NCBI GenBank assembly: GCA_029960045.1
Contig: JASCOV010000003.1
Span: forward strand, 372,001 to 436,000
DNA from: Flavobacteriaceae bacterium PS02293
GTDB lineage: Bacteria > Bacteroidota > Bacteroidia > Flavobacteriales > Weeksellaceae
Direction of reading: 5' to 3'
Length of the DNA: 64,000 nt
Position numbers and translations under genes: made by a program
The notes under the pieces: model-generated
What the model was told of the DNA's origin: nothing
What the model saw: the letters and a program-made list of their open reading frames with translations, nothing else
Database searches by the model: none
Shown here: positions 1 through 9,321 of the stretch, one piece after another
How the letters are laid out: each line of letters opens with the position of its first letter
How positions within the stretch are numbered: position 1 is the stretch's first letter

Positions 1-465
1 ACTGAACTCCAAAGTATTCGTGCTTTTCACAGGAAGTTTCAGATTGTGAGAGATGTAAGTTTCATCATTATAAACCGCTTCTATCGCTTTTTTAAGTTCC
101 TTAGAATCAGAACGTGCTTTTCTTACAAATGCATCAATTTTTAATTCTTTGAACAACAAATCAATAACACCTAATCTATGTTCACCGGAAAAGACAACCA
201 CTTTAAGTTTGAGATCAATTTCCCGACAAGATTTTATAAGTTCTCTTCCGTTTTTTATCAGCTGTTTTTTGTCGTCTTCTTCGAAAGAAAGATCCGTAAT
301 TAAAACTTCGTAAGGCTCTGACTCCAAAGATTTTTTAAGATAAGAAAAAGCGTCATCACAATAATAAACGTGATCTACCTGGGAAATTTGCAATTCCTCC
401 AAAACTTTTTGAACAGAAAAATTACTGCTCTCGTGATCTTCTGCAATTAATATTTTACTGAACAT
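1..465 (-). CDS. Response regulator, receiver domain (partial at window edge)
   Basis: Only the first 155 codons lie in the window; the frame stays open to base 1. The visible part is a receiver domain: it opens MFSKILIAEDHES with the acidic pair E9-D10, has the predicted phospho-acceptor Asp in the stretch EVLITDLSF (about residue 57), a conserved Ser in VVVFSG and a Lys in FVRKA. The C-terminus is missing; in this family it is usually a LuxR-type helix-turn-helix, but that is inference. The gene starts 5 bases after the stop of the TPR sensor kinase and is surely co-transcribed with it, so the two form a two-component pair. Confidence 0.88.
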   Translation of the reverse strand, partial: MFSKILIAEDHESSNFSVQKVLEELQISQVDHVYYCDDAFSYLKKSLESEPYEVLITDLSFEEDDKKQLIKNGRELIKSCREIDLKLKVVVFSGEHRLGVIDLLFKELKIDAFVRKARSDSKELKKAIEAVYNDETYISHNLKLPVKSTNTLEFS

Positions 466-470
466 TTTTT

Positions 471-2141
471 TTATAATTTAATTGATAATCTTAAACCTGC
501 ATTACTTTCTTCGATTTCCAGTTTTGAATTGATTTCCGCTAATCTGGATCTCATATTGGCGAATCCGTTTTTCTCTACAAATCCTTGCGTAACTCCAATT
601 CCGTTGTCTATGTACTTGATCTCTTTGTAATTAATATCTTTGACAAATCTTAAAATAACCTGAGATGCTTTGCTGTGTTTTTTCATGTTTATCAATAATT
701 CCCGGATAATCTGGAATAATTCGTCTTGAGAAAATCGATTAATATCAATCCAAAAATCAGGATCATTTCCGATAATAATAATCTTAGTTTTCTCATTATC
801 AAAAGAGCTGATCAAACTTGAAATTCTCTCATCAAATTCCTGTTGAGGCGTATTATTATCGTATGATAGATCACGGGATTTTTCATACATCAGTTCCAGT
901 TTGTCTAATATTTTTTCTTTTGGAAGATCATTTTGATTTTCAATCGTGGTCATTACCTCATATATTCCATTGGCAACCACATCGTGAACTTTTTTAGAGA
1001 AGTCTAGCCTTTGCTCTTGTAGTTGATTGTTTGCCTCTGCAATTTGTTTTTGACGTCTTTTTTTGATCCAAATGTAAGTCACGATAACAGAAAATATAAA
1101 GAATAATAGAAGAAGGCCGATAATCAAATTTTGTCTTTCCACTTGATATTCGTGTTCTGCGTGTTCTTTTTGTAGTTTGAGATTCTCAGATTTGGATTTT
1201 TCACTTTCAAATCGGATCAGGGCAAACTGATTTTTTGCCTTGTTCTGAGCATTCACCAAACTATCCTGAATTCTGGAATAATCATCAAAATATTTTTGAG
1301 AAAGCTTTCCATCAGATATCTTTATAAGATTTTGCAAAGCTTCCAACTGGTCTGCCGGATAGTTTAATTTTTGTGCAAGATCCAGCATTTTATTAGCATA
1401 TAATCTTGACGAATCAGCATTTTTATTAAGGTAATAAGCTGATAAGTATGCAAATGCTGCATCTTTTGTCCATTCATCATCCAGGTTTTCACTCAGTTTT
1501 TCAGCCAACAGATAATTATGAACCGGATTGTAATTTTTATCTTCGAACCATTTGGATCTGGAAAAATTGAGTAATAATCTAGGATAAAATTCACTCTTAG
1601 AACCTACACTGTCCAAAAGTCTGGTGTAGATATTGACTGCTTTATTGTAGCGCTTTTCATTATGAAAGACAATGGCAATATTATTTGCCAGCATCAATTT
1701 GTCGATTGGATCTTTTGTGAACTGAAAGGCTTTGTCATAAAAGCGTTTCGAATCTTTATAATTTTTGAGATTATTAGAAGCTACGCCTAAGTTGTTATAG
1801 TTGGAAAAGAGAAAATTGTAATGAGCGGTATCTTTCTCTTTGAAAAACTGATCTGCGTATAAACTGGTTTCTATGCTTCCGAAATTGTCACCTTCCTTTT
1901 CCTGAATAATAGCCATATTCACAAAGCTTTTCCCCATTCCGAAACTGTCATTTTTTTTATGAAAAAGTTCTTTTGCTTTGTCCAGATAGAAGAATGAGCT
2001 GTCTGAGTCCTTATCCATAAAGACAAACGCTTTTTCGTAAAAAGGATTAATTTGTTTTTTTAATGAGTTTGCTTTTGGCTCTTCTTTTTTGGAACAACCA
2101 ATCAAAACTAATATCAAAAAACAAAAAACAGATCTCAACAA
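471..2141 (-). CDS. TPR-containing sensor histidine kinase, lipoprotein-type N-terminus
   Basis: A membrane sensor kinase of the HisKA_3/NarX type. The N-terminus has a lipobox-like signal (LVLIGC, Cys16), then tetratricopeptide repeats from about residue 35 to 290, a coiled-coil stretch, one transmembrane helix at about 338-359, a dimerisation region with the probable phospho-acceptor His386 (KKVHDV), and a HATPase domain with an N-box (ELLINMKKHSKAS), a G1 box (DNGIGV) and a GFANMRSR segment. The start is a TTG (TTG TTG AGA): no ATG lies upstream of the signal peptide in frame. It precedes the response regulator in one operon. The ligand is unknown; TPR sensors of this layout are common in Flavobacteriia. 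Confidence 0.85.
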   Translation of the reverse strand: MLRSVFCFLILVLIGCSKKEEPKANSLKKQINPFYEKAFVFMDKDSDSSFFYLDKAKELFHKKNDSFGMGKSFVNMAIIQEKEGDNFGSIETSLYADQFFKEKDTAHYNFLFSNYNNLGVASNNLKNYKDSKRFYDKAFQFTKDPIDKLMLANNIAIVFHNEKRYNKAVNIYTRLLDSVGSKSEFYPRLLLNFSRSKWFEDKNYNPVHNYLLAEKLSENLDDEWTKDAAFAYLSAYYLNKNADSSRLYANKMLDLAQKLNYPADQLEALQNLIKISDGKLSQKYFDDYSRIQDSLVNAQNKAKNQFALIRFESEKSKSENLKLQKEHAEHEYQVERQNLIIGLLLLFFIFSVIVTYIWIKKRRQKQIAEANNQLQEQRLDFSKKVHDVVANGIYEVMTTIENQNDLPKEKILDKLELMYEKSRDLSYDNNTPQQEFDERISSLISSFDNEKTKIIIIGNDPDFWIDINRFSQDELFQIIRELLINMKKHSKASQVILRFVKDINYKEIKYIDNGIGVTQGFVEKNGFANMRSRLAEINSKLEIEESNAGLRLSIKL

Positions 2142-2246
2142 TTTTACAATTTACCCGAAATTTAAGGAAAATAACAACAATTAAATAATAATTAATTCTA
2201 AAATCAAGGTTAATCATTATTTTTGTTGATCATTGGATTATCATTA

Positions 2247-2849
2247 ATGTCAATCAATACTTTAGAGCAATATCTTCCTGAGAATACACTTCCTTTTCTA
2301 AAAAAATGGTTTTCGGATTATTATATTCATATCAAGATAACCAAAAACAGAAATAGCAAACTTGGAGATTATCGAAGATTACCGGACAAATCTCATCAAA
2401 TAACAGTAAACTCTACCTTAGATAAGCAACTTTTCTTTTTTGTTTTGACGCACGAACTGGCTCATCTTCTTGCATTTGAGAGATTTAATTTCAGAATCAG
2501 CGCTCATGGGAAAGAATGGAAAAATACATTTACCGAGATGCTTTTGGAAAGTATAGATATTTATACGGATGATCTCAAACCTATCATTTTCAAATTCTCA
2601 AAAAACCCCAAAGCTAACTTTATGGCAAGTCCGGAGTTAGTTCGTTATTTCCATATCGAAAATCCTGAGGATAATTTTGTTTTTATTGAGGATTTGTTAA
2701 TTAATGATGAATTCCGTTACAAAGGCGATTATTATAAACTATTAGAAAAAAAGAAAAAGTTATATCTTTGTATCAATTCAAATAACGAGAAAAAATATTT
2801 ATTTCGACCTTTAGCAAAAGTCGAAAAAATCAACAAATATGATCAATAA
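2247..2849 (+). CDS. SprT-like zinc metalloprotease-fold protein
   Basis: A 200-residue protein with a zinc-protease motif HELAH (in FVLTHELAHLLAF) followed by a third candidate ligand region, SAHGKEW, as in the SprT/Spartan family. In eukaryotes Spartan cuts DNA-protein crosslinks; the role of the short bacterial members is not established. I chose the ATG giving MSINTLEQY rather than the upstream TTG, because the extra eight residues look unrelated. The gene overlaps the start of the mannose-1-phosphate guanylyltransferase gene by 11 bases, so the two are probably translated in a coupled way. Confidence 0.8.
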   Translation: MSINTLEQYLPENTLPFLKKWFSDYYIHIKITKNRNSKLGDYRRLPDKSHQITVNSTLDKQLFFFVLTHELAHLLAFERFNFRISAHGKEWKNTFTEMLLESIDIYTDDLKPIIFKFSKNPKANFMASPELVRYFHIENPEDNFVFIEDLLINDEFRYKGDYYKLLEKKKKLYLCINSNNEKKYLFRPLAKVEKINKYDQ

Positions 2850-3918
2850 TAATTACTGTGTGATAATGGCTGGTGGTATTGGAAGTCGATTTTGGCCAAT
2901 GAGTACCCAAAAATTCCCAAAACAGTTTCACGATATATTAGGAACAGGCAGAACAATGATTCAGCAAACTTTTGACAGAATCAATCAGCTAATTCCAAAA
3001 GAAAACATCTATGTCATTACAAATCAGGAATATGTAGAGCTTACCCAACAGCAACTTCCAGATATTCCATCGGATAATATTGTTGGAGAGCCGGCGATGA
3101 AAAACACTTCTGCCTGTAATCTTTATATGGCTAAGAAAATTGAAGCTGTGAATCCAAATGCTAACATTATTGTAATGCCTGCGGATCATCTTATTTTGAA
3201 AGAGAAAGCTTTTCTTGACAAAGTAGAGCTAGGCTTCAAACTTACTTCCGAAAATGATTATCTGGTAACCTTAGGAATTACACCAACAAGACCTGATACA
3301 GGTTATGGATATATTCAATTCATCCAGGAAAATAATGAAAGCTATTCCAAAGTAAAGACCTTTACAGAAAAACCGGATTTACAAATTGCCAAAAGCTTTA
3401 TGGAATCTGGTGATTTTCTTTGGAATGCAGGAATCTTTGTTTGGAGTGTGAAAAGTATTTTATCTGCTTTCAAAAAATACTTACCGGAAATGACTAATCA
3501 ATTTAACAGCTGTGAGTATAATTGTTCTGCTGAAAAAGAGTGCATTGATATCATTTATCCAATAGTTAATAAAATTTCTATTGACAACGGTATTTTAGAA
3601 AAAGCAAATAACGTTTATGTAATTCCTGCCAATCTTGGCTGGAGCGATCTTGGTACCTGGACTTCGGTTTACACTAATGGAGATAAGGACGATGATAATA
3701 ATGCTATCAGCTCCAAAAATGTTTTGACTTACAATTCCAAAGGAAATGTTATCAGAATAAAAAATCAGAATAAAGCGGCAATTATTGATGGTCTTAAAAA
3801 TTACATTATCGTAGATACAGAAAAAGCCTTGTTGATCTGCCCAAGAGATAATGATCAATTGATTAAAGACTATGTTTTGGATCTGAAAAACCTAAAAAAA
3901 GGCGAAAAATTTATGTAA
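2839..3918 (+). CDS. manC: Mannose-1-phosphate guanylyltransferase
   Basis: Makes GDP-mannose from mannose-1-phosphate and GTP for cell-surface glycans. The N-terminal nucleotide-binding signature GGIGSRFWPMS followed by PKQF is present, as are MPADHL and the FTEKP sugar-site motif, and NLGWSDLGTW near the C-terminus. At 359 residues it is the single-domain form: the C-terminal phosphomannose isomerase domain of bifunctional ManC/AlgA proteins is absent. It overlaps the SprT-like gene and is closed by a strong hairpin terminator just downstream. Confidence 0.92.
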   Translation: MINNNYCVIMAGGIGSRFWPMSTQKFPKQFHDILGTGRTMIQQTFDRINQLIPKENIYVITNQEYVELTQQQLPDIPSDNIVGEPAMKNTSACNLYMAKKIEAVNPNANIIVMPADHLILKEKAFLDKVELGFKLTSENDYLVTLGITPTRPDTGYGYIQFIQENNESYSKVKTFTEKPDLQIAKSFMESGDFLWNAGIFVWSVKSILSAFKKYLPEMTNQFNSCEYNCSAEKECIDIIYPIVNKISIDNGILEKANNVYVIPANLGWSDLGTWTSVYTNGDKDDDNNAISSKNVLTYNSKGNVIRIKNQNKAAIIDGLKNYIIVDTEKALLICPRDNDQLIKDYVLDLKNLKKGEKFM

Positions 3919-3944
3919 TGTGATTTATTTATCAAAAAATATTT

Positions 3945-3976
3945 AACTCTTTGGTTTTCATCAAAGAGTTTTTTTT
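3945..3976 (+). terminator. Intrinsic terminator after manC
   Basis: Nine-base perfect stem AACTCTTTG/CAAAGAGTT with an eight-base loop, followed by six Ts. It closes the sprT-like/manC operon. The T run merges into the TATTTTTG promoter box of the next gene. Confidence 0.9.
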
Positions 3977-3983
3977 ATTTTTG
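3976..3983 (+). promoter_or_regulatory. -7 promoter box (TATTTTTG) of yifB
   Basis: Matches the Bacteroidota consensus TAnnTTTG, 16 bases before the yifB ATG, and starts at the end of the terminator T run, so the upstream terminator and this promoter are packed without spacer. Confidence 0.6.
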
Positions 3984-3999
3984 GTAAAACAAAACACAA

Positions 4000-5532
4000 A
4001 TGCTAGTTAAAATTTACGGTGCAGCCATTCATGGCGTTTCTGCACAAATTATTACCATCGAAGTTAATGTAGATCAAGGTGTAGGTTACCATCTGGTAGG
4101 ACTACCAGATAATGCGATTAAAGAAAGTAGCTATCGGATTTCCGCAGCGTTGAAAAATTCGGGTTTTAAAATTCCTGGAAAGAAAATCACTATTAATATG
4201 GCGCCGGCAGATCTTCGGAAAGAAGGCGCTGCTTATGATTTGAGTATTGCCTTGGGAATTTTAGCAGCCTCAGATTTAATTAAATTCGAAACATTAGGCG
4301 ATTACATTATCATGGGTGAACTGTCTCTTGATGGTAGTTTGCAGCCAATCCGAGGTGTTTTGCCAATTGCAATAAAAGCCAGAGAAGACGGATTTAAAGG
4401 GATCATTCTTCCGAAAAAAAATGCAAGAGAAGCGGCTATAGTAAATCAATTGGACGTTTATGGAATTGATAATATTAAAGAGATCATCGATTTTTTTAAT
4501 GAAGATGGCGAATTAGAAAAATTCGAGATTGATACAAGAAAAGAGTTCCAAGATAAAATAGATAATTTCCCTTTTGATTTTGATGAGGTCAAAGGACAAG
4601 AATCTGCTAAACGTGCGATGGAAGTTGCGGCAGCAGGAGGTCATAATATTATCCTAATTGGATCACCCGGAAGCGGAAAAACAATGATCGCCAAACGTTT
4701 GCCAAGTATTCTGCCCACTCTCAGTCTCAAAGAATCTTTAGAAACCACAAAGATCCATTCTGTAGCTGGTAAAATGGGAGCAGAGACTTCATTGATAACA
4801 ATTCGCCCGTTTCGCGCTCCTCATCATACAATTTCGGATGTAGCTTTGGTCGGCGGCGGGAGTTATCCTCAGCCTGGTGAGATTTCTTTAGCGCACAACG
4901 GCGTTCTCTTTCTTGACGAAATGCCCGAGTTCAAAAGAACAGTTCTGGAAGTAATGCGGCAACCATTAGAAGACAGAGTTGTCACAATTTCCCGAGCCAA
5001 ATTCACAATAGAATATCCAGCAAGTTTTATGCTCGTCGCAAGTATGAATCCTAGCCCGAGCGGCTATTTCCCCGATGATCCCAACAATACCTCATCTACA
5101 ATGGAAATGCAGCGGTATATGAATAAGTTATCTGGACCACTTCTCGACAGGATCGACATTCATATCGAAGTTTCGAAGGTTGAATATGAACAGTTAACCG
5201 AAAAGAAAAAAGGAGAAAGCAGTGCGAGCATCAGAGCAAGAGTCAACAAAGCAAGAGATATTCAAAATGGACGATACAAAGATTCCGACATCAGCTATAA
5301 TGCGCAAATGGGATCAAAAGAAATGGAAAAACATTGCGAGTTGGACGAGTATTCTCAATTACTTATTAAAGCTGCAATGGCTAAACTCAACCTCTCGGCA
5401 AGAGCATACAGCCGGATTTTGAAAGTTGCAAGAACCATCGCTGATCTTGAGGATTCTGAAAATATCCAAGGTGATCATATCTCGGAAGCAATTCAGTACA
5501 GAAGTCTGGATCGGGATTTTTGGAGTGTTTAA
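4000..5532 (+). CDS. comM: YifB/ComM family AAA+ ATPase (Mg chelatase-like)
   Basis: A 510-residue protein with the three parts of the family: an N-terminal ChlI/Lon-protease-like domain (about 20-140), a central Mg-chelatase AAA+ domain with Walker A GSPGSGKTMIAKR (about residue 221) and Walker B LFLDEMPEF, and a C-terminal Mg_chelatase_C domain. ComM in Proteobacteria is a hexameric helicase that promotes branch migration during natural transformation; that role in this organism is inferred from family membership. Its stop lies three bases from the convergent rnhA stop. Confidence 0.92.
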   Translation: MLVKIYGAAIHGVSAQIITIEVNVDQGVGYHLVGLPDNAIKESSYRISAALKNSGFKIPGKKITINMAPADLRKEGAAYDLSIALGILAASDLIKFETLGDYIIMGELSLDGSLQPIRGVLPIAIKAREDGFKGIILPKKNAREAAIVNQLDVYGIDNIKEIIDFFNEDGELEKFEIDTRKEFQDKIDNFPFDFDEVKGQESAKRAMEVAAAGGHNIILIGSPGSGKTMIAKRLPSILPTLSLKESLETTKIHSVAGKMGAETSLITIRPFRAPHHTISDVALVGGGSYPQPGEISLAHNGVLFLDEMPEFKRTVLEVMRQPLEDRVVTISRAKFTIEYPASFMLVASMNPSPSGYFPDDPNNTSSTMEMQRYMNKLSGPLLDRIDIHIEVSKVEYEQLTEKKKGESSASIRARVNKARDIQNGRYKDSDISYNAQMGSKEMEKHCELDEYSQLLIKAAMAKLNLSARAYSRILKVARTIADLEDSENIQGDHISEAIQYRSLDRDFWSV

Positions 5533-5535
5533 AAT

Positions 5536-6018
5536 TTAAAATAATCCGCCCTCATTCTGATTCTCAAAATAAGCATCAATTTCCAGATTTCCAGTTTTGG
5601 TTGCCGCTACAGCTAATTGGTCACAGATCTCATTTTCGGGATGTCCGGCGTGACCTTTAATCCAATGGAATTTAGGTTCGTGAAGTTGATACAAAGTGTA
5701 AAATTCTTTCCAAAGATCGGGGTTTTTCACATTCTTCCATCCACGTTTGATCCAGCCATAAATCCATTTTTGATTAATGGCATCTGCAACATATTTGCTG
5801 TCTGTGAAGACGTGGACATCATTGTCTGGGCTTTTCAGTTTTCCTAATGCGACTAGAACGGCCATCAATTCCATTCGGTTGTTGGTAGTTTTTCGGAAAC
5901 CTTTGGAATAGGTTTTCTGATATTGTTTTTCGGGAACGCGCATCAAGATGCCATAACCACCTGGTCCGGGGTTTCCGCTACAGGCGCCGTCTGTATAGAT
6001 TTCGATTCTTAAACTCAA
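5536..6018 (-). CDS. rnhA: Ribonuclease HI
   Basis: Cleaves the RNA strand of RNA-DNA hybrids. All carboxylate catalytic positions are visible: Asp10 in IYTDGACSGNPGPGG, Glu in NNRMELMA, Asp in VFTDSKYV and Asp in EICDQLA, with the flexible-loop His in KGHAGHPEN. The 160-residue length is normal for the single-domain bacterial enzyme. The start is a TTG (MSLRIEIYTDG); no ATG precedes the first strand. It begins nine bases after the dnaB stop, so it is the second gene of a dnaB-rnhA transcript. Confidence 0.95.
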   Translation of the reverse strand: MSLRIEIYTDGACSGNPGPGGYGILMRVPEKQYQKTYSKGFRKTTNNRMELMAVLVALGKLKSPDNDVHVFTDSKYVADAINQKWIYGWIKRGWKNVKNPDLWKEFYTLYQLHEPKFHWIKGHAGHPENEICDQLAVAATKTGNLEIDAYFENQNEGGLF

Positions 6019-6027
6019 ACCAGAAAA

Positions 6028-7605
6028 TTAAAAAGCAAAATCATCCTCGTCATCATCATTCATCGCAGAGCCGGAAACAGGATTGTTATTATTTGGAAGG
6101 CCAAATGCAGAGTGTGGATCGCTTGTAATGGTTATTCTATCAAACCCAGATGGCTCGTCTTTTTGCCCGAAGTTTGATGGCGTATATTCGTAATTCGTAC
6201 CAAGGTCTGCAAACTTACCAATATTCTTGTGGAAAGCTAATCTTACATCTGCTGTTGCGCCATTTCTGTGTTTTGCAATGATGATCTCAGCTTGATTTTC
6301 CGTGCTTGATTCTGCGCCTTCTTCGTCATTATCCCAAACCGCAATCTTATAATATTCCGGTCGGAAGATGAAAGAAACGATATCTGCATCCTGCTCGATC
6401 GCTCCGGATTCACGGAGGTCAGAAAGCATTGGTCGTTTTCCCGGGCGTGTTTCCACACTTCTGGAAAGCTGTGAAAGTGCAATTACCGGAACGTTTAGTT
6501 CTTTTGCAATGGCTTTCAAAGATCGGGAGATCATTGCAATTTCCTGTTCACGGTTTCCTGCGCCTTTTCCGGAACTGGCTGTCATCAGCTGAAGGTAATC
6601 GACCATAATGATCTTCACGCCGTGTTGCATTACCAATCTTCGGCATTTTGCACGGAAATCGAATATGGAAAGTGAAGGTGTCTCGTCAATATAAAGTGGC
6701 GCATTTTCCAAAGCAGAAACGTTGGTGAACAATCTTTGCCACTCTTCATCCGCCATTTGTCCTTTTCTCAGTTTCTCAGAAGAGATTCCTGTTTCTGAGG
6801 AAATCATCCTTGTTATCAACTGGACTGACGCCATCTCGAGAGAAAATAATGCCATTGGGATATTGTGATCCACGCAGATATTTCTTGCCATTGATAGGAT
6901 GAAAGCCGTTTTCCCCATCGCTGGTCTTGCTGCAATGATGATAAGGTCAGAATTTTGCCAGCCTCCTGTTTCTTTGTCTAAAGCGGTAAATCCTGATGGA
7001 ACACCTGATAACCCTTCTTTATCTTTAAGAGATTTGATTTTTTCAATCGCTTCTTTTACTAATGAATTGGCTGTGTCGAAACCTTTTTTGATGGTTCCGT
7101 TTGTGATTTCGAAGAAGGATTGTTCGGCTTTATCAAGTAATTCGAAAACGTCTGTTGTTTCTTTATAAGAACTATCGATTACATTGGCAGAAACATTGAT
7201 CAATGATCTTAGAATGAATTTTTCCAAGATCACACGCACGTGATATTCGATGTGAGCAGATGAACTTACGCCCATTGTTAAATCGATTATGTAATGATCA
7301 CCACCACCAAGACTTAGTTTTTCAGTTCTTTTAAGTTCCTGAATGACAGTCATCAAATCAATTGGTGAGTTGCTTTCGTATAATTTCAAGATTGCAGCGA
7401 AGATCGTCTGATGTCTTGGATCGTAAAAAACGTCTGCTGTCAATAAATCGATGGAATGATCAAGCCCTTTTCTGTCGATTAGAAAAGTTCCGATCACTAT
7501 TTTTTCAAAATCCAATGCATTTGGCGGCATTTTGCCATCCGAAATAGAGAGTTCCTTTGCAAAATTACCGTGAATTAAACTCGATAATGTATCCTTCTGT
7601 GCCAT
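6028..7605 (-). CDS. dnaB: Replicative DNA helicase DnaB
   Basis: The hexameric helicase that unwinds DNA ahead of the replisome and recruits primase. The N-terminal DnaB domain (about 25-125), linker and RecA-like ATPase are all present: Walker A ARPAMGKTAFILS (about residue 230), Walker B IIMVDYLQLM, and RESGAIEQDAD near the arginine finger. The acidic tail MNDDDEDDFAF is typical of flavobacterial DnaB. No intein interrupts it. A TATCTTTG promoter box lies four bases before the ATG, which predicts an mRNA with virtually no 5' leader. Confidence 0.97.
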   Translation of the reverse strand: MAQKDTLSSLIHGNFAKELSISDGKMPPNALDFEKIVIGTFLIDRKGLDHSIDLLTADVFYDPRHQTIFAAILKLYESNSPIDLMTVIQELKRTEKLSLGGGDHYIIDLTMGVSSSAHIEYHVRVILEKFILRSLINVSANVIDSSYKETTDVFELLDKAEQSFFEITNGTIKKGFDTANSLVKEAIEKIKSLKDKEGLSGVPSGFTALDKETGGWQNSDLIIIAARPAMGKTAFILSMARNICVDHNIPMALFSLEMASVQLITRMISSETGISSEKLRKGQMADEEWQRLFTNVSALENAPLYIDETPSLSIFDFRAKCRRLVMQHGVKIIMVDYLQLMTASSGKGAGNREQEIAMISRSLKAIAKELNVPVIALSQLSRSVETRPGKRPMLSDLRESGAIEQDADIVSFIFRPEYYKIAVWDNDEEGAESSTENQAEIIIAKHRNGATADVRLAFHKNIGKFADLGTNYEYTPSNFGQKDEPSGFDRITITSDPHSAFGLPNNNNPVSGSAMNDDDEDDFAF

Positions 7606-7609
7606 TGTA

Positions 7610-7617
7610 CAAAGATA
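7610..7617 (-). promoter_or_regulatory. -7 promoter box of dnaB, 4 bases from the ATG
   Basis: On the minus strand TATCTTTG-TACA-ATG. Perfect match to TAnnTTTG. With the usual start of transcription a few bases after the box, the dnaB mRNA would begin at or next to its start codon. Confidence 0.65.
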
Positions 7618-7816
7618 GTTTTTTTAAAATTTTGATAGAATCAAGATGCTAACAAAATTATTCACAATTGATTTAAATCCTTTATTCATAGGAATTGCAT
7701 TGTTAGTAAATTAATATTTATAAAGTTTCTGTAACATTTCAGCGATAAATTGAACTTAATAGATAGAAACATTGTCAAATTCTAAATTCATTAAATTTAA
7801 CCAAATTAATTCTCTT

Positions 7817-9280
7817 ATGCTGCAACGGTTTATCAAGTTAGAATTCAAAAGTTTTTTCCGATCCAGTTCTTTGGCTGCTAATATTGTAGTCAAAATTTTC
7901 CAGCTTTTGGGAGTGTTATATTTTCTAGCGATGTTTGTTTTTATTGCTTTTGGAGCTTATTATTTTCCGAAAAAAGAGATGCATATCGATCCCGTTTTGG
8001 TCATCAGCAGATTTTTGATCTATTGGTTAGTAGCTGATCTTTTTCTCAGATATTTTTTCCAGCAGATGCCGACTCAGAATATCAAACCATTTCTGACAAT
8101 GAACATCAGGAAAAGTACGCTTGTGAATTATATGATTGGTAAAACCTTTTCGTCGTTTTTTAGTTGGGGTGGGCTTTTCATTTATCTTCCGCTTTTGGGA
8201 ATTTTACTTTACAACGATCATTCTGTTGCCGGAAGTTTCTCTTGGATATTCACCATTATTATTCTAAGTTTCTGTAGCAATTTCCTTAATATTCTTCTCA
8301 ATGGAAAAGATTTGGTAGTCTGGATTGTTGGTATTGTTCTGGTCACATTTGCAGGTTTGGATTACTACAAGATCATTTCTTTATCATCATTTTCGGAATC
8401 AATTTTTATTAAATTTTATCATCATTGGTGGACGATAATTATTCCAATGATATTAATGTTAATAGGGTTTTTAATCGTTAAAAAATTCATCAAAGAAAAT
8501 TTCTATTTGGACAAAGGTCTGGAAATGAAACAAGAAGTTGGGAAGACAGAAAGCATTCAATTTCTCAATAAATATGGCGTTCTCGGAACATTCATCAACA
8601 ACGATATCCGAATGATAAAACGCAGCAAAGCAGCAAAGTCGATTGCTTTAGGAAGTTTTATGTTTTTGCTTTATGGTTTACTTCGATTTTCCTCTCCAAT
8701 ATATGAAAAGGATTATATGGAACTGTTTATGGGTCTTTTTGTCACGGGTGGATTTTTATTTATGTTCGGACAAAGAGTTCCATCATTTGACAGTTCATAT
8801 TACCCATTGATGATGACTTTGAACGTTCCTTATAAAGAATATTTGAAGGCAAAATGGTGGCTCATTGTAAGTGCAGTTGGTGTGAGTATGATTTTAGCAA
8901 TCGCTTATGTGTTTGTGAGTTGGGAGTTATATTTTACATTTCTTGCGGCCGGACTTTACAATATTGGTGTTAATTCTCAAATTGTTCTTTTGTCGGGAGC
9001 TTTTAATAAAAATGCTGTCGATCTTAATTCCAGAGGGAAGTCCATTGGAAAAAAGAATAATTTCAGTCTCAAGAATATCTTGTTGATGCTTCCACAAATG
9101 GTTTTACCAATGGTAGTTTTTGCAGTAACCAAATATTTATTCGGAACCACTGCGGCAGTTGCGAGTCTAGGTTTTCTAGGTTTAATAGGCTTTCTTTTCA
9201 GAGAAAAATTCTTCGATTTCATTGTCAAACTTTACAAGAAAGAAAAATATTCCACCATCAAAGCTTTCAAAGGAAACTAA
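7817..9280 (+). CDS. DUF5687 family membrane protein, probable ABC exporter permease
   Basis: A 487-residue polytopic membrane protein with roughly ten to twelve hydrophobic segments and no periplasmic signal. The ATG giving MLQRFIKLEFKSFFRSS is preferred to an upstream TTG. It resembles the DUF5687 family, found in Bacteroidota beside an ABC ATPase, and here a lone ATPase gene follows 41 bases downstream. Together they would make a complete ABC-2-like exporter; the substrate cannot be read from sequence. The 211-base region upstream, shared with the divergent dnaB, is AT-rich without obvious repeats. Confidence 0.8.
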   Translation: MLQRFIKLEFKSFFRSSSLAANIVVKIFQLLGVLYFLAMFVFIAFGAYYFPKKEMHIDPVLVISRFLIYWLVADLFLRYFFQQMPTQNIKPFLTMNIRKSTLVNYMIGKTFSSFFSWGGLFIYLPLLGILLYNDHSVAGSFSWIFTIIILSFCSNFLNILLNGKDLVVWIVGIVLVTFAGLDYYKIISLSSFSESIFIKFYHHWWTIIIPMILMLIGFLIVKKFIKENFYLDKGLEMKQEVGKTESIQFLNKYGVLGTFINNDIRMIKRSKAAKSIALGSFMFLLYGLLRFSSPIYEKDYMELFMGLFVTGGFLFMFGQRVPSFDSSYYPLMMTLNVPYKEYLKAKWWLIVSAVGVSMILAIAYVFVSWELYFTFLAAGLYNIGVNSQIVLLSGAFNKNAVDLNSRGKSIGKKNNFSLKNILLMLPQMVLPMVVFAVTKYLFGTTAAVASLGFLGLIGFLFREKFFDFIVKLYKKEKYSTIKAFKGN

Positions 9281-9321
9281 AAATCTAATACCAAAATCCT
9301 AATTTCTAATACCTCCAAAAA

